Notes under the pieces: generated by a model
Told to the model about the DNA's origin: nothing
The model's database searches: none
The model's input: the letters and a program-made list of their open reading frames with translations, nothing else
Program-made: the position numbers and the translations under genes
Shown here: one piece after another, positions 1 to 10,805 of the stretch
Numbering within the stretch: position 1 is the first letter of the stretch
Layout: the number at the start of each line of letters is the position of its first letter
Source of the DNA: Toxorhynchites rutilus septentrionalis
Lineage: Eukaryota > Arthropoda > Insecta > Diptera > Culicidae
DNA length: 64,000 nt
Assembly (NCBI RefSeq): GCF_029784135.1
Contig: NC_073746.1
Coordinates: 301,859,949-301,923,948 of the forward strand
Direction: 5' to 3'

Positions 1-233
1 GCGGCGGTCGCCGTTGGCCCCATTTTTCTTGTTGAAAAAAACCGGCGTCGACATTTTCAAATATGGCGTCGACCGCCGAAATTTTTGACGACAGAAGTGT
101 CTGTCTCCTGGTCTGCTATACATTTTCTGTAGGCGTTAAGATCAACACTGAAAAATATTTCGACATAAAAAAGCGCAAAATAAAAAAAATACTAAGTCAG
201 CGCTATTATCTTAAGTCACCAAAGTGAAGTTGT
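1..233. other. GC-rich inverted motifs, then AT-rich spacer
   Basis: The first ~95 bases are GC-rich and contain inverted copies of a GGCGTCGAC / GTCGACCGCC motif, as at the end of a foldback or MITE whose other part lies outside the window. The rest is AT-rich and I recognise nothing in it. Confidence 0.3.
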
Positions 234-243
234 GTACTCTAGC

Positions 244-522
244 TTCTTCTTCTTCTTGGATGGCACTACCGTTCCAGTGAAACTTTTGCCTTCTCAACGC
301 AGCATTACTTGCGTCATTTTTATTAGTAGTGCTTGGTTGAGATTTCTATGCCGAATAACACGCCTTGAATGTACTCTGGAGGGGCAAGCTCTAGAATACG
401 CGTGACCACAGTGCAAGCCGGAAGAATTTTCTTTCACGAAAAATCCCCCGACCAGAACGGGAATCGAACCCGAACCCCCGGCATGATAGTGTGGGACGCT
501 AACCACTCGGCCACGGGAGCAC
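244..522 (-). mobile_element. tRNA-derived SINE, family 1 (Feilai-like), copy 1
   Basis: Read on the minus strand it starts with a tRNA-like head with an A box (TGGCCGAGTGG) and a B box (GGTTCGATTCC), followed by a tRNA-unrelated body and an (AAG)n tail, seen on the plus strand as CTT repeats. It is flanked by a perfect 10-bp target duplication, GTACTCTAGC, at 234-243 and 523-532. Two further copies at 60040 and 62623 share head, body and tail. The resemblance to Aedes Feilai (tRNA promoter, triplet tail) is from memory and needs a database match. It is a retroposon, not a functional tRNA gene. Confidence 0.88.
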
Positions 523-532
523 GTACTCTAGC

Positions 533-1550
533 GCCGAATCGTAATGAAAATATTCGGTGGCGGAGTTGCGCCGTGGCGAATTTTCGTTCGGCAATGAAAC
601 GATTGCGATGAGTTGTGATGATATTGAAAGTGGAATACAGCTGGAATCCGACGAATGCATGGAAATTGAGGTAGGTTCAGTTTGTATTAATCTATGACTT
701 CAGTAAAAATTTTATTACGACAAAATTAATTCATAATAAAAATTGCGCTTTTTTCTGTGTGGCATTCATACCCCTGAGTTCACTTTTTAAAAACATGAAT
801 AGAAACTATTGCTACATGTTCTTTAAATGTATTATTAAAAGAGCTTCTGAATGTTTCCACCAGAACCCAATGATAAATGGGTCTGAAAAGTTGAACGAAT
901 TGGTATGAAAATATGGAGAAATTTGCGTTAGTGATACTAAAGCCTATGATCATAACGCGAAATCCAACAGTCACATAATTTCCGTTGTTTCCTATTATAA
1001 GAAGAGATGTCGACCAGGAATATCATTTCATAATCAAAAGGGATGAAACACGGTACGTGGAATGGATTCAACGGATAAAAATTGAAAATCATCCGGCTAA
1101 GCAGTTTAAATTTCAGCATGTCGATATTCTACTAAGTAATTATCATCAATTTTCACGTATTATTTTTTTCAGAAACAAAACGTTTAACTAAACTATTAAT
1201 TTGTATGGCTCGAACCTTGGCGATGGTAATTGAGGACAGGTTAAAAACTCTCAAGCCATTATTGTTCACCTGTTCAACACAAACGAGCAGCAATTCATTT
1301 AATCCTCGACGACCAAACGATTTTCTCCGGCAGCGAAATTGAAAATATCGACAGATCAAGAAATCATGTCTATATATTTTTTATCTGCTTCTATAGAAAT
1401 TTCCCACCCTAATTAAAATAAACATTAGAGAAAATCAATTTGAGTATTTTATGCGTCTGAATAAACCACAAAAACGTAAACATCGATTAAATTTTCTTCT
1501 ACGCTTCATCTGATTCGCTACTCAAAAGTGTCGTTTGACTGACCGATGAA
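533..1550. other. Unrecognised region with one weak exon candidate
   Basis: Mostly AT-rich sequence with no recognised gene. An ATG at 608 opens 21 codons (MSCDDIESGIQLESDECMEI then E) that end exactly at a good splice donor, GAG/GTAGGT at 670/671, so a first exon is conceivable. No acceptor or continuation could be identified. Around 1000-1140 an open stretch contains KRDETRYVEWIQRI, faintly like the middle of a THAP domain, but the zinc-binding cysteines are not there. Confidence 0.2.
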
Positions 1551-1552
1551 AA

Positions 1553-1710
1553 AACACTTTCGTACGAAAACGAGGATAGGGCAATTCGTTCGAACGAACG
1601 ATGTTCGAATGTTCGAACGGATAGATTTCTTTCGTACGAAACCAAGGATACGAATGAGGCATTCTTTCGAACGTTTTGTGTTCGTTCGAAAACAAGAATA
1701 AGGGTGTTTA
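1553..1710. repeat. Imperfect tandem repeat with TTCGNACGAAAA blocks
   Basis: Three direct blocks start near 1559, 1629 and 1681. Each has a palindromic TTCGTACGAA or TTCGTTCGAA core followed by an AAACNAGGATA-like segment. The stretch is dense in TTCGAAC palindromes. It lies just upstream of the leader of the transposase-protease gene and could belong to that element's 5' end or be a separate MITE. Confidence 0.45.
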
Positions 1711-1841
1711 TTTTTTTGGTTCGTTAAGTTAGTGTATAGAATAATATTAGGTGATTAATAGCAGTAATAGACGATAATATCTACTGTTTGCGCCACGCGG
1801 AGCGAGCGCATACGTGTTGCGACATGACCTGTCATTCCATT

Positions 1842-2193
1842 GCATCACCCAGAGACGTGCGAAAGTGAGATGAAAGCAGTATCAACACAACAAACGAATA
1901 TCACCCGAGCTATCCGAGCGAAGCCGACAGGACAAATACCCCACCAGAGCAGAACATGATCCATTCCACGACGATCCATTTCGTTTGGAACACTAATTTT
2001 CCGTACACCAGCCGAAACAATTTCTATCCTTTTCATTCAATCGCATCACCGAGAGACGTGCGAAAGTGAGATGAAAGCAGTATCAACACAACAAACTAAT
2101 ATCACCCGAGCTAACCGAGCGAAGCCGACAGGACAAACACCCCACCAATTTCAGGGAGTATAAAAGTAGCAGAGCAGCATATGATCCATCTTT
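1842..2193 (+). promoter_or_regulatory. Duplicated promoter block; TATA box only in the proximal copy
   Basis: About 110 bp starting GCATCACCCAGAGACGTGCG at 1842 recur at 2043 with few differences. Both copies run through AAAGTGAGATGAAAGCAGTA and the CCGAGCGAAGCCGACAGGAC segment to CCCCACC. The proximal copy then has about 23 extra bases holding TATAAAAG (2159-2166) before the shared AGAGCAG-ATGATCCAT. The distal copy jumps directly from CCCCACC to AGAGCAG and so lacks the TATA box. The TATA box is about 170 bp before the first ATG of the large gene (2336), consistent with a core promoter and a 5' leader of about 140 nt. Confidence 0.6.
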
Positions 2194-2335
2194 ATAAGTT
2201 TTTATTCACCACGTGTATTTAGAAACCATTAGAGAAAGTTATAGTGAAAATTTGGACTTTGAAAACTAGTGTCGTTTTTTCCTACAGTAAATTTAGTCAG
2301 ACCCTTTCCAACCGGAGTACTATAAGGATTGAGAA

Positions 2336-5300
2336 ATGTGTACTGTGAAGATGGCATCCTCTTATAAAATTAATTTAGAGATGTGTTTAGAAGCGGTTAA
2401 CAGTTTAATTTCAACCAAGTGCCTAGAATATGATTTCAAGTTAAATTTTAAGAACATGCAAGTAATTTTGGAGCGTATGGGATTAGATAAAACGAACTAT
2501 CCTAGTATGAAGGTAATCAAAAGCCTTCTAATGAAACATCGAAAATCCGTAAAACGGTTTGCTCCTGAGATTACTTTGCAGAATTGTTGGGATGCAGCGA
2601 ATGATTTGATCGCTAGAGAAGAGTTGGATGAGCTATTCGAATTGAATTCTAAGAATCTGAAAGAAATTCTTGTAGAAATGGGATTAAACGAAAAATGCGC
2701 ACCTAACTTAAAAAAAGTTAGGAATAACTTCGCTTGTAATCCAACATATAAGAAGTATCGTGCAGAACGAAAGGTGAGAACCCTTATAATTGTTATAAGC
2801 TTCCTGAAATTAATAAAACTATTTTGAAATTTTCAATGTGAAATCATTTCCGCAGAATATTGAACATTCAATTGCCGCTGAAAGTCATAACGTAAGTGTA
2901 AAATATCAAATTGCTTTGAAATAGTCACGCCATACAGTAACTTCAAATTTTTATAGATCGATAATTTCAAAGAATGTTCTTTTGAGAATGAAAGTGCCTG
3001 CTTGCCACAAGACTGCGTTGGAGTTCATGAAGTAAGATGACATTTCTATTTATTAATTCATGTATTAATAGTTGTTATTTAGCAGCTTTTATTAAATAAA
3101 ACAGATCATATGTCCGAAACAAACTCATCTCCTTCACGTGTCGAAACAAGAACATTATCATTTGTATCATTTGACACAAACGATTTCGAGGAATTGGCCG
3201 ACTCTCAAAGTACTACTTTTGACGGCGTTGATAATACGGGAAAAGATAACGAAGTAAGATGACATTTCCAATTAATTATTCATGTATTAATATGTATTAT
3301 TCTTCAGCAACCTCCATTCGGATTTTTATTGAAAGGAACAGATTTATCGCGTGTCGAAATAAAATCATTATCCGTCGAGTTTCCTGCAAAAGTATGTAAG
3401 AAAGGAATGGAACTTAATGCTCCAGAAATTGAATGTCGCATTTTTGAAACATCAGTAAGTCAAATGCAAGAGAGATCAACGAACGACATGCAAGACTCGA
3501 TTGTTTCATTTGATACCAATGATCTTGAAGGATCGACCAAATCACAAGATACTACTTATAGCAGTGATGTAGATGTAACTGAACTTGTGTTCAATACAAC
3601 GGACTTTGAAAACCTACGAAAAGAGATAAAAGAAAAAGGCAACAGTAACAGGATCAAATACAATGTCAAGGTTGCGGAATGTGGGGCAACTGCCACAAAA
3701 AGACTTTATAGTGGTGCTTCAATTTACGAGTGTTCTTTTTACATCAACAAGAAGAACATTGAAATGTGTAAACATTATGATCAACATAATATAATGCAAA
3801 GCAAAACCAAGGTTGGCGATGCTAAATATAAGCAACAAAAGCATAGAAGGCCTTTTATAGTGGCCTTAGAAGATTTGTTAAAAATCAAATATGAAGAATT
3901 CAATATCTATTGTATAATCAATATAAATTCTCATAATTGCAACAAATCTGGCTGGCTATTTTATGGTGTCTGCGCTCACAAGACCTGCAGATCTTATCGT
4001 TTCAAAATTGTTTCTGTTACGGATGGTGATAACATATATAAAGTCGATGTCTATGTTAATGTCGCTATGACCCTGATACACGGGGAAAACCTGAAAGCGG
4101 CATATTGCAAAGGAGTAAAAAGAAACATAAATATGAAAAAACTGCAGCTCCAAAAACCACTTGAATTACGAACTAAGTTGATCAACGAAAAGAAAAAAAG
4201 GGAACCATTCGAGAAGGTAGACATTGTCAGCAAAAATGTATTGAAAAAAATTAGCAGTGAAGCTAAATCGAAGCTTAACAGGGATATTGATGATTTTCAA
4301 GATTTGATAAAAATGTCTGAGGATAACGGATCTTATATCAAAAATGTGTTTAGAAAGCCCTTTGGTGTAATTTGTTTTAATACAAAAATGTTCAAAGAGC
4401 TGAGAAAAAACAAGACTTACAGTCCTATTTTCTACATGGATGGTACTGGATCGGTTGTACGATATTCAAAAGCTGAGAAGCGTGTTCAAATATATGTTTT
4501 GGTCGCATACAATTACCGGTCAAATTTTAGTGTACCCGTAACAACCTTTGTGACTGAAAGCCAAAAAACAGTAGACTTCCACAATTGGTTGAATATATTT
4601 CGTGCTTCGTACGAGTCAGGCAGCTCTATGAATAAATTGAATAAAATAGCGAGAATTGTTAGTGTTGATTGGAGCTGGTCACTGATTGGTGGATTGATAC
4701 GGGCTCTTAATAATCAACACCATACACTACCAGAGTATATCCGAGATTGTTATAAAGTTTGCATAAGAGAACTCAATCTCAATTTCACTATCATTCATTT
4801 ATGCTACAGTCATTTCATGAATGTAGTTTCTAAGGACTTGAAATCTGCTCCAATCAACATAAAACATAAGTTCATGGACTGTATGCGATTGGCTGTACGT
4901 GCTACAAACTTAGTGGACTTAATCGATCTGTTTATCATTATGACATGCATTTTTGGATCTGCAAATGAGAACCGAATGCTTGAGACATCACTAAAAGAAC
5001 TAGATGCAAAAATTAATGATAGAACAAGCTTCGATTCAGAAAGCGCTGGTAAATTTGATTATACTGGCATCGGTGAACCAGAAATTCTAAAAAAAGATGA
5101 GGACAAAATCTTCTTGGGATCGCCTTTTTATGCGTTGTTAAAAGAAACATTTGAAACAACATTAAAACAAATAGATGATCTCAGCCAAGGATCACAGAAC
5201 CCACTGTATTTCAAAGGATTCTTGGAAGATGTCGCCTTGAAAAAATACATGCCTGTGGTTTGTTTGTGGTCAAATATAATAGTATCTCAAATTGACTCGA

Positions 5301-6637
5301 ATCCGGATACTATTTCAAACGCAAGGGTTGAAAGCTTCTTCCGAACATTGAAACACAATGTTATGAAAGGTCAGCTCTACGAAAGAATAACACATTTTCT
5401 TCGAAAACTACAATCGTATATTGAATCTCTGTTCCACTTTTCCAACTTTGACATTGAAGATATATACGCTACTGATAAAGGAATAAGTAATGCTAAAAAA
5501 CGTCAAGATGATAGAATCGCAGAATATGACAGATTTGTCGGAAACGTAGAAGACATAGAGGACGAATGGCATAGTCCATACTTTCAAAAAGATGCTTCAA
5601 CCCACTTGTTCAAGAAGAAAAAGAAGCAGGAAACTAACAGCTTAAACACACAACTTGAACAATCAACACAGAAGCACCCAGATTCAAAGGAAAACAGTGA
5701 TAACAACAGAAAAAGATCATTAGAAGAAGATTTAGAAACTACCTGTAATCTGTCCTCTATTCATCATTTCATTGACAAAGGATTTGAATTTCCAGTTACC
5801 ACCAAATGGTATTTCGGTGAGTTTCCTTCAGAATATGAGAGCATAGGAGTAAGTAGTATGATTGTAAGCTCAGAAATGCTTCAAACGCTCGATGCACATA
5901 CATATATGGATGGAGAAACCTTAGATGCGATAATTGCAGTGGCCATAAAAGAATGTGAGGTCGAAAGCGTAAAATTGGTATCAACTTACATGTCGAGAAA
6001 CTTGTTTGATACAACTCAACTAAAAGAAGTATTGGATAGGAAACGAGATTATGTTTTACCAGTTCTAACCAATACATCGGGAGTATGGGTGGTTCCTTTG
6101 AATGTTAGAGCTGGGCAAGCACCCACCAAGCAAGTTGGAAGAGGGAACCATTGGGTTCTCTTCATTGCTGATTTTATGAATAGAGAAACTTTTTATTTAG
6201 ATCCTCTCGAAACAGCATCCCCATATTTGAAGGACGTACAAGAAGAATTTTTGAAGGCAGTAAGCTCTATTCGGAGACTTAAAAATCAACCATTTGATTC
6301 AACCAATTGGCAAAGCGGCTCGAAAAATATTGCGCACGACAAGCAAAACGACGACTACAACTGTGGTGTATATGTAGCTAAATATGCACAAAACTTTCTT
6401 TTGAAGAAACCGTTGACCGGGCTAGGAAACATGGATTCTGAGAGGAAACAAATCAAAATAAAACTCCTAAATACAGCAGTAATAAAAATTTGTTTATACT
6501 GCAGCAGCTTGAAATCACTAATTTTGTCATGTCAATCATGTGGACGGAGGTGTTGCAGTAGATGCGCCCCAAATATGGTGCTAAAAATTCCATCTACAAA
6601 ACAATGTGAAATATGTTCGAAAATTAAAATGATATAA
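2336..6637 (+). CDS. Five-exon MULE-like DDE transposase fused to a Ulp1/C48 protease and a C-terminal zinc finger
   Basis: Proposed exons are 2336-2773, 2856-2891, 2957-3031, 3083-3253 and 3308-6637. All introns are GT-AG and phase 0, giving 1349 residues. Exon 1 carries two copies of a ~65-residue helical unit (LEMCLEAVNSLI... and LQNCWDAANDLI...). The transposase core has D618 (YMDGTGS), D694 (SVDWSWS), a C739-x2-H742 motif as in Mutator-like transposases, and E915 (RVESFFRTLKH). The C-terminal part has the C48 set H1188 (NHWVLFI), D1205 (YLDPL), Q1253 and C1259 (DDYNCGVYV), then a tail with four CxxC-type pairs (CLYC, CQSC, CSRC, CEIC) that could bind zinc. Expected role: element-encoded transposase. 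The protease may cleave SUMO-like or self substrates, but that is inference. There is no frameshift or stop, so the gene looks recently active or selected. A KDZ-type origin is the main alternative. Confidence 0.82.
3032..3307 (+). repeat. Tandem duplication of an exon and its intron inside the transposase-protease gene
   Basis: Introns 3032-3082 and 3254-3307 both start GTAAGATGACATTTC and share ATTCATGTATTAATA before the acceptor. The exons that follow them (3083 onward and 3308 onward) encode related segments: QLLLNKTD...SRVET...LSF versus QPPFGFLLKGTDLSRVEI...LSVEF, then VSFDTNDFE versus VSFDTNDLE. The direct reading is a segmental duplication of one intron-exon unit after the gene had acquired introns. 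Confidence 0.8.
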
Positions 6638-6652
6638 TTTTTAAGTCTCATC

Positions 6653-6658
6653 AATAAA
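6653..6658 (+). terminator. Polyadenylation signal of the transposase-protease gene
   Basis: AATAAA lies 16 nt after the TAA stop (6635-6637), followed by T-rich sequence. The 3' untranslated region is therefore very short and ends just before the satellite array. Confidence 0.6.
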
Positions 6659-6714
6659 TTTTTATATTACCTTTTAACTTGAAGTATTTTTATTTGTCCA
6701 GTTTGAGTCCTTTC

Positions 6715-7775
6715 AGAAACGAGATAGAATCCTGTCGTCTAAGTCAAAAATGAAAAAATTGTCATTCCATCGGCTACAAAAAATAGTTGCCATAAACCTC
6801 AACCATTCGCGTGGATTTTTTTTTAAATTTTAAATGGTTCCTATGATCAGATAGGTCAATTCCAACACTCCACCATCTCAAAATATTTTCGGAGGATAGT
6901 ATGCTTCTAATTCAAATGATAAAATTGACATTCTATCGCCTCCAAAAAATATTAGCCTTAGGACTTGTCCATTATCGTAAATTTCTTGAAATTTTAAATG
7001 GTTCCCATGACCAGATGGGTCAATTCCAACATTCCACCATCTCAGAATATTCTCGTAGGATGGTATGCTTCTAATTCAAATGATAAAATCGACATTCTAT
7101 CGCCTCCAAAAAATATTAGCCTTAGGACTTGTCCATTATCGTAAATTTCTTGAAATTTAAAATGGTTCCCATGATCAGATGGGTCAATTCCAACACTCCA
7201 CCATCTCAGAATATTCTCGGAGGATAGTATGCTTCTAATTCAAATGATAAAATCGACATTCTATCGCCTCCAAAAAATATTAGCCTTAGGACTTGTCCAT
7301 TATCGTAAATTTCTTGAAATTTAAAATGGTTCCCATGACCAGATGGGTCAATTCCAACATTCCACCATCTCAGAATATTCTCGGAGGATGGTATGCTTCT
7401 AATTCAAATGATAAAATTGACATTCTATCGCCTCCGAAAAATATTAGCCTTAGGACTTGTCCATTATCGTAAATTTCTTGAAATTTAAAATGGTTCCCAT
7501 GACCAGATGGGTCAATTCCAACATTCCACCATCTCAGAATATTCTCGGAGGATAGTATGCTTCTAATTCAAATGATAAAATTGACATTCTATCGCCTCCG
7601 AAAAATATTAGCCTTAGGACTTGTCCATTTTCGTGAATTTCTTGAAATTTCAAATGGTTCCCATGACCAGATAGGTCAATTCCAACACTCCACCATCTCA
7701 GAATATTCTCGTAGGATGGTGTGCTTCTAATTTAAATGATAAAACTGTCTTATCATCGGCTACAAAAAATGTCAG
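6715..7775. repeat. 164-bp satellite array, about 6.5 units
   Basis: The marker GACATTCTATCGCCTCC starts at 6927, 7091, 7255, 7419 and 7583, an exact 164-bp period. Diverged units flank the core on both sides, near 6761 and 7746. Inner units differ by a few bases only. The two outermost units share CATCGGCTACAAAAAAT instead of the inner TATCGCCTCCAAAAAAT, so the edges keep an older variant and the core was homogenised. The array starts about 60 bp after the polyadenylation signal. No inverted copy was seen upstream of the gene. Confidence 0.93.
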
Positions 7776-7881
7776 TTGTAATTAAAAGTTATTGGTATCT
7801 TTTTATTGGTATCTTCACCCACATATTCAACGCACTGTGTACCGTGTTAATCTTGAGAGCATGCGACTAGGGCCATCTTAA

Positions 7882-8162
7882 CACGTTAAGGACCGCAAAG
7901 AAATCTGTAAGACATACGCCTGGGACCGAAAGTTTTGAGGAAAAACCTGTACGCTTCATTTATTCGGATTCCATGAAAGAGATCGTTTCCTTCGGTGTGA
8001 ATGAGACGAAGGCGAACCATCGGTAGGCCTTGTTAGATTCTTGGCAGACCAAGGATTTAACCATTAAGTGTAGAAAACACGGGTTATTTCGTGATCCATC
8101 AGACACAGACATGAGTAACAGACGGAACGCGAAACACGATAAAACTCGTGAGCGGTCCGCAA
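7882..8162 (-). mobile_element. TTAA-type MITE (piggyBac-like target), family A, copy 1
   Basis: This is an inverted, diverged relative of the element at 25638-25875. It starts after TTAA (7878-7881) with CACGTTAAGGACCGC and ends near 8160 with CTCGTGAGCGGTCCGC. The second TTAA is missing because the end runs into a partial duplication of its own subterminal sequence (CGCGAAACACGA-AAAACTCGTG, 8161-8195). It is non-coding. Confidence 0.7.
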
Positions 8163-8195
8163 CAGATGAGACGCGAAACACGAGAAAACTCGTGT

Positions 8196-8489
8196 GTTTA
8201 TGTCGACGGCGAAGTTACATCGGGAAATGCGCCATCTACTGAACCAGAAAACAAAAACTATGGCAATAAAGCGGGAAAGGGAGAAAATTTTGAGAAACTG
8301 GAGATCACCCAGTATGAGAGCAAAGTTATTCTGATCTAGTAGGGACCAATCGATACGATGTAGTTCTCGAAATTGACGGAATCAGATTTTCAATCTGTCA
8401 TGTCGTAATTTTCACCCAAAACTGCTGGTAAAACACCGCAGTAGAGTCGCCAAACGATTATTATGATGAGTTGATCCGATCATCTAGTC
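8196..8489. other. Unrecognised spacer
   Basis: About 300 bp with no supported gene. A short open stretch near 8330-8390 (RYDVVLEIDGIR) is vaguely like the chromodomain-side tail of a retroelement integrase, but it is too short to call. Confidence 0.2.
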
Positions 8490-8605
8490 CAGGGGTTTTC
8501 AAATGATGCTCCGAGAAGTTATAGCTCATGCTCCCACTTGAAAACCCATCTTGAAGAAAAATATTCTTTAATTTAATTTCACTGGGCATATAGTGATTTA
8601 TCTTG
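8490..8605 (-). mobile_element. hAT-type MITE, rearranged copy
   Basis: It starts with the terminus CAGGGGTTTTCAAATGATGC and contains ATATTCTTTAATTTAATTTCACTGGGCATATAGTG, which is the reverse complement of the right part of the copy at 10561-10805. The middle is deleted or rearranged. Confidence 0.6.
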
Positions 8606-9521
8606 TTTGGGGGAACTTTGGGTAAGACGCACCGTGTCGGTAAAATGCACCACCATGAAAAATCATGGAAAACGCGGTAATCAGTAGAATTTTTCTGCTT
8701 ATAACTTCCTTTTTTCATCATAAATACAATTTATTGTTGCACCAAAAACCACATCTATCCATAAAATAATAATATATTAAAAAATGCATGCAACTTTGAC
8801 CGCTTCTGCCATAAGACTTTTGAAGCATTAACAAACTTATTTAAATTTTGCAAACTCCAATACATTCTCAAATGTTACCAGAGCTATCAATTGAGTTTGA
8901 ATAAAAAATGTTAAAAAATCATTTTTCATATCAAAATGCAATTTCAAAATCCATCTGATAATGGGGCACACATCGCTCCAGTATGAAGATTAATGAAGAG
9001 TTAGTCAGTTCCAGTGTTACCAATACACTCATATGTTTTCTGCGATTATTTTATACCCAGATAGTTTCTGAAAGCCATGAAATCATTTTCACATACATTT
9101 TCATGTATTATGTAATAAAAACAAGAACGAACAAATTTTTTTCAATGTTTCTGAGTAATAAAATCCATCCATTAATAAGAAGAATACAAACCTTAGAATC
9201 AAAATAAAAACTCATGAATACAAAGGCCAAAAATCTGGCAGCACAGTTGTGAACAGCGGCACATATTATTACGCTTGTAAACAAAAATATTGGATTCAAA
9301 ATTCTTTGGCGTTTTCGGCGTTTGATAACAAAAATGCATCGAAAATTTGTGATCATCTGATGATTCTAATTGGTAGAAACATAACGGAAGTGGAAGATAT
9401 AAGCAGCGAATCAAGAGTTATCCAAAATAAACGCCTCGATGTCGCTTGACATTTCAACCCGTTGTTGTTGTGTTGTTTGGGGTTGAAGGGGGTCGAGGTT
9501 GCGTTACTTTCTGTGTATTAT
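8606..9521. other. AT-rich spacer, nothing recognised
   Basis: Short open frames here show no family resemblance. A GGTAAGACGCACC / GTAAAATGCACCACC direct motif at about 8629-8655 may be the end of a degraded repeat. Confidence 0.25.
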
Positions 9522-9840
9522 GGCGGGTTTACATTAGGGAGATCTATAGCTATAGATGGATTTATTCACGTGAAAATAGGTGTAAACGGGTGAGAATAAA
9601 TATGATACACTTATTCGAGGTATATAGAACTTGAATAAATTCAGCATATGTAAACGCTTGTGAATTTCTCACTGGTGAGAAATCACTAAAGTTGGATGCA
9701 GTTCTACTTTAGGTGAATAAATTCACCGAAAATATGAATATATTCATTATAGAAGTTCACGCTAGTGTAAACGGTTGATGCGATTTCTATAAATCTCATC
9801 ATATTTCTTCACATGAATATATCCCTAGTCTAAACCCACC
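9522..9840. mobile_element. MITE with GGYGGGTTTA termini
   Basis: The left end GGCGGGTTTACATTAGGGA and the right end TCCCTAGTCTAAACCCACC are imperfect inverted repeats that extend inward through TATTCACGTGAA / TTCACATGAATA. The interior is AT-rich with repeated TGAATAAATTCA-like palindromes and no coding potential. The length of ~319 bp fits a MITE. Confidence 0.72.
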
Positions 9841-9927
9841 CTTGGAGAGAGGAAATTGCGTTACGTAGGGGGGGGGGGGGTTCCAAAATCCGGATTTTCA
9901 GCGTTACGTAATTTGTGTACGCCTTAG

Positions 9928-10054
9928 GTTAAGTCAATGCAAATAGGATTTGTTTCATTGATAAAAAATGCAGGTGCTTCGTCAAATGTTTTTGCTATAA
10001 AAAGTGCTCTGCCATAAAAAAAATCTGAGAACCCCTCTAGCCCCTGAAACCCCT
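9928..10054 (-). mobile_element. hAT-type MITE, half copy
   Basis: The reverse complement (CAGGGG... then TTTTTATAGCAAAAACATTTGACG...) matches the left half of the element at 10561-10805, including the AGGTGCTxCGTCAAATG segment. The other half is missing. Just upstream (about 9867-9880) is a run of G. Confidence 0.6.
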
Positions 10055-10560
10055 GATCTAAGTCAGCTATCAAAATAAGTCGTCTATTTTTGTTCTTAGG
10101 CCACGGAACATGTGGTCGTGGCGATGGCTCGAGATCTGATGAATATTTTGTTCTGGCGAATAAGGAATATTAAGTATCTGAAATGTTCCAACATGAAGGA
10201 TATTTGCCACACAGAGCAACTGCCTTCAGAACTGAATACGGAACCCGGACGACTTGGACGCAGAGAGTTGTACTCAGGATGCAGCTTTTGATGGCAGTAT
10301 CTGGTGAGAGTTGGACGGTGCGATTTATAATAAATTGCCAAATACCTGACAAAAGGGTTGGAGTGCGAATTACATACAAAAAACGAGATTTTTTTTTTCG
10401 AGATATTTTGCTAGACATCGACGATTTCTTTGCAAAAATTTTCCTAGTTTCCTAGTTTGAAAATTTTAGAAGAAGATGCTTTTGTGTCATCTTTTTAACG
10501 AGACACACAATATACACTGAACGTGTTTCACAATTACAAATAACAATGGATTCCATAAAG

Positions 10561-10805
10561 CAGGGGTTTTCATTTTTTTTAGCACTTTTTATAGCAAAAA
10601 CATTTGACGGAGCACCTAAATTTTTTAATCAATAAAATTAATCCTATTTGTATTGACATTAGCCAACTGAAAACTACTATTTCGGTAGCGCGCCGCAGTT
10701 ACACGACATCTCACCCGGAGTAATCAAGATAAAACACTATATGCCCAGTGAAACTATATTAAAGAATTTTTTTTTTCAAGGTTTGGCACCATTTGAAAAC
10801 CCCTG
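10561..10805. mobile_element. hAT-type MITE, full copy
   Basis: The left end CAGGGGTTTTCATTTTTTTT and the right end ATTTGAAAACCCCTG form inverted repeats of the CAGGGG hAT type. The 8-bp flanks CCATAAAG and CCCTAAAA agree at five positions, as expected for an eroded 8-bp duplication. The 245-bp element is non-coding. With the copies at 8490 and 9928, three members lie within 2.3 kb. Confidence 0.72.

Noticed and set aside
451..521. tRNA gene (minus strand)
   Set aside because: A and B boxes are present, but the head continues into a SINE body and tail with target duplications; the same applies at 22500, 35750, 60250, 61560 and 62850.
985..1191. THAP-like domain
   Set aside because: Only a W and an RI-like segment match; the C2CH zinc ligands are absent.
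1700..7860. Terminal inverted repeats of the MULE-like element (GGGTG...CACCC)
   Set aside because: The similarity stops after about 5 bases and the flanks show no 8-9-bp duplication.
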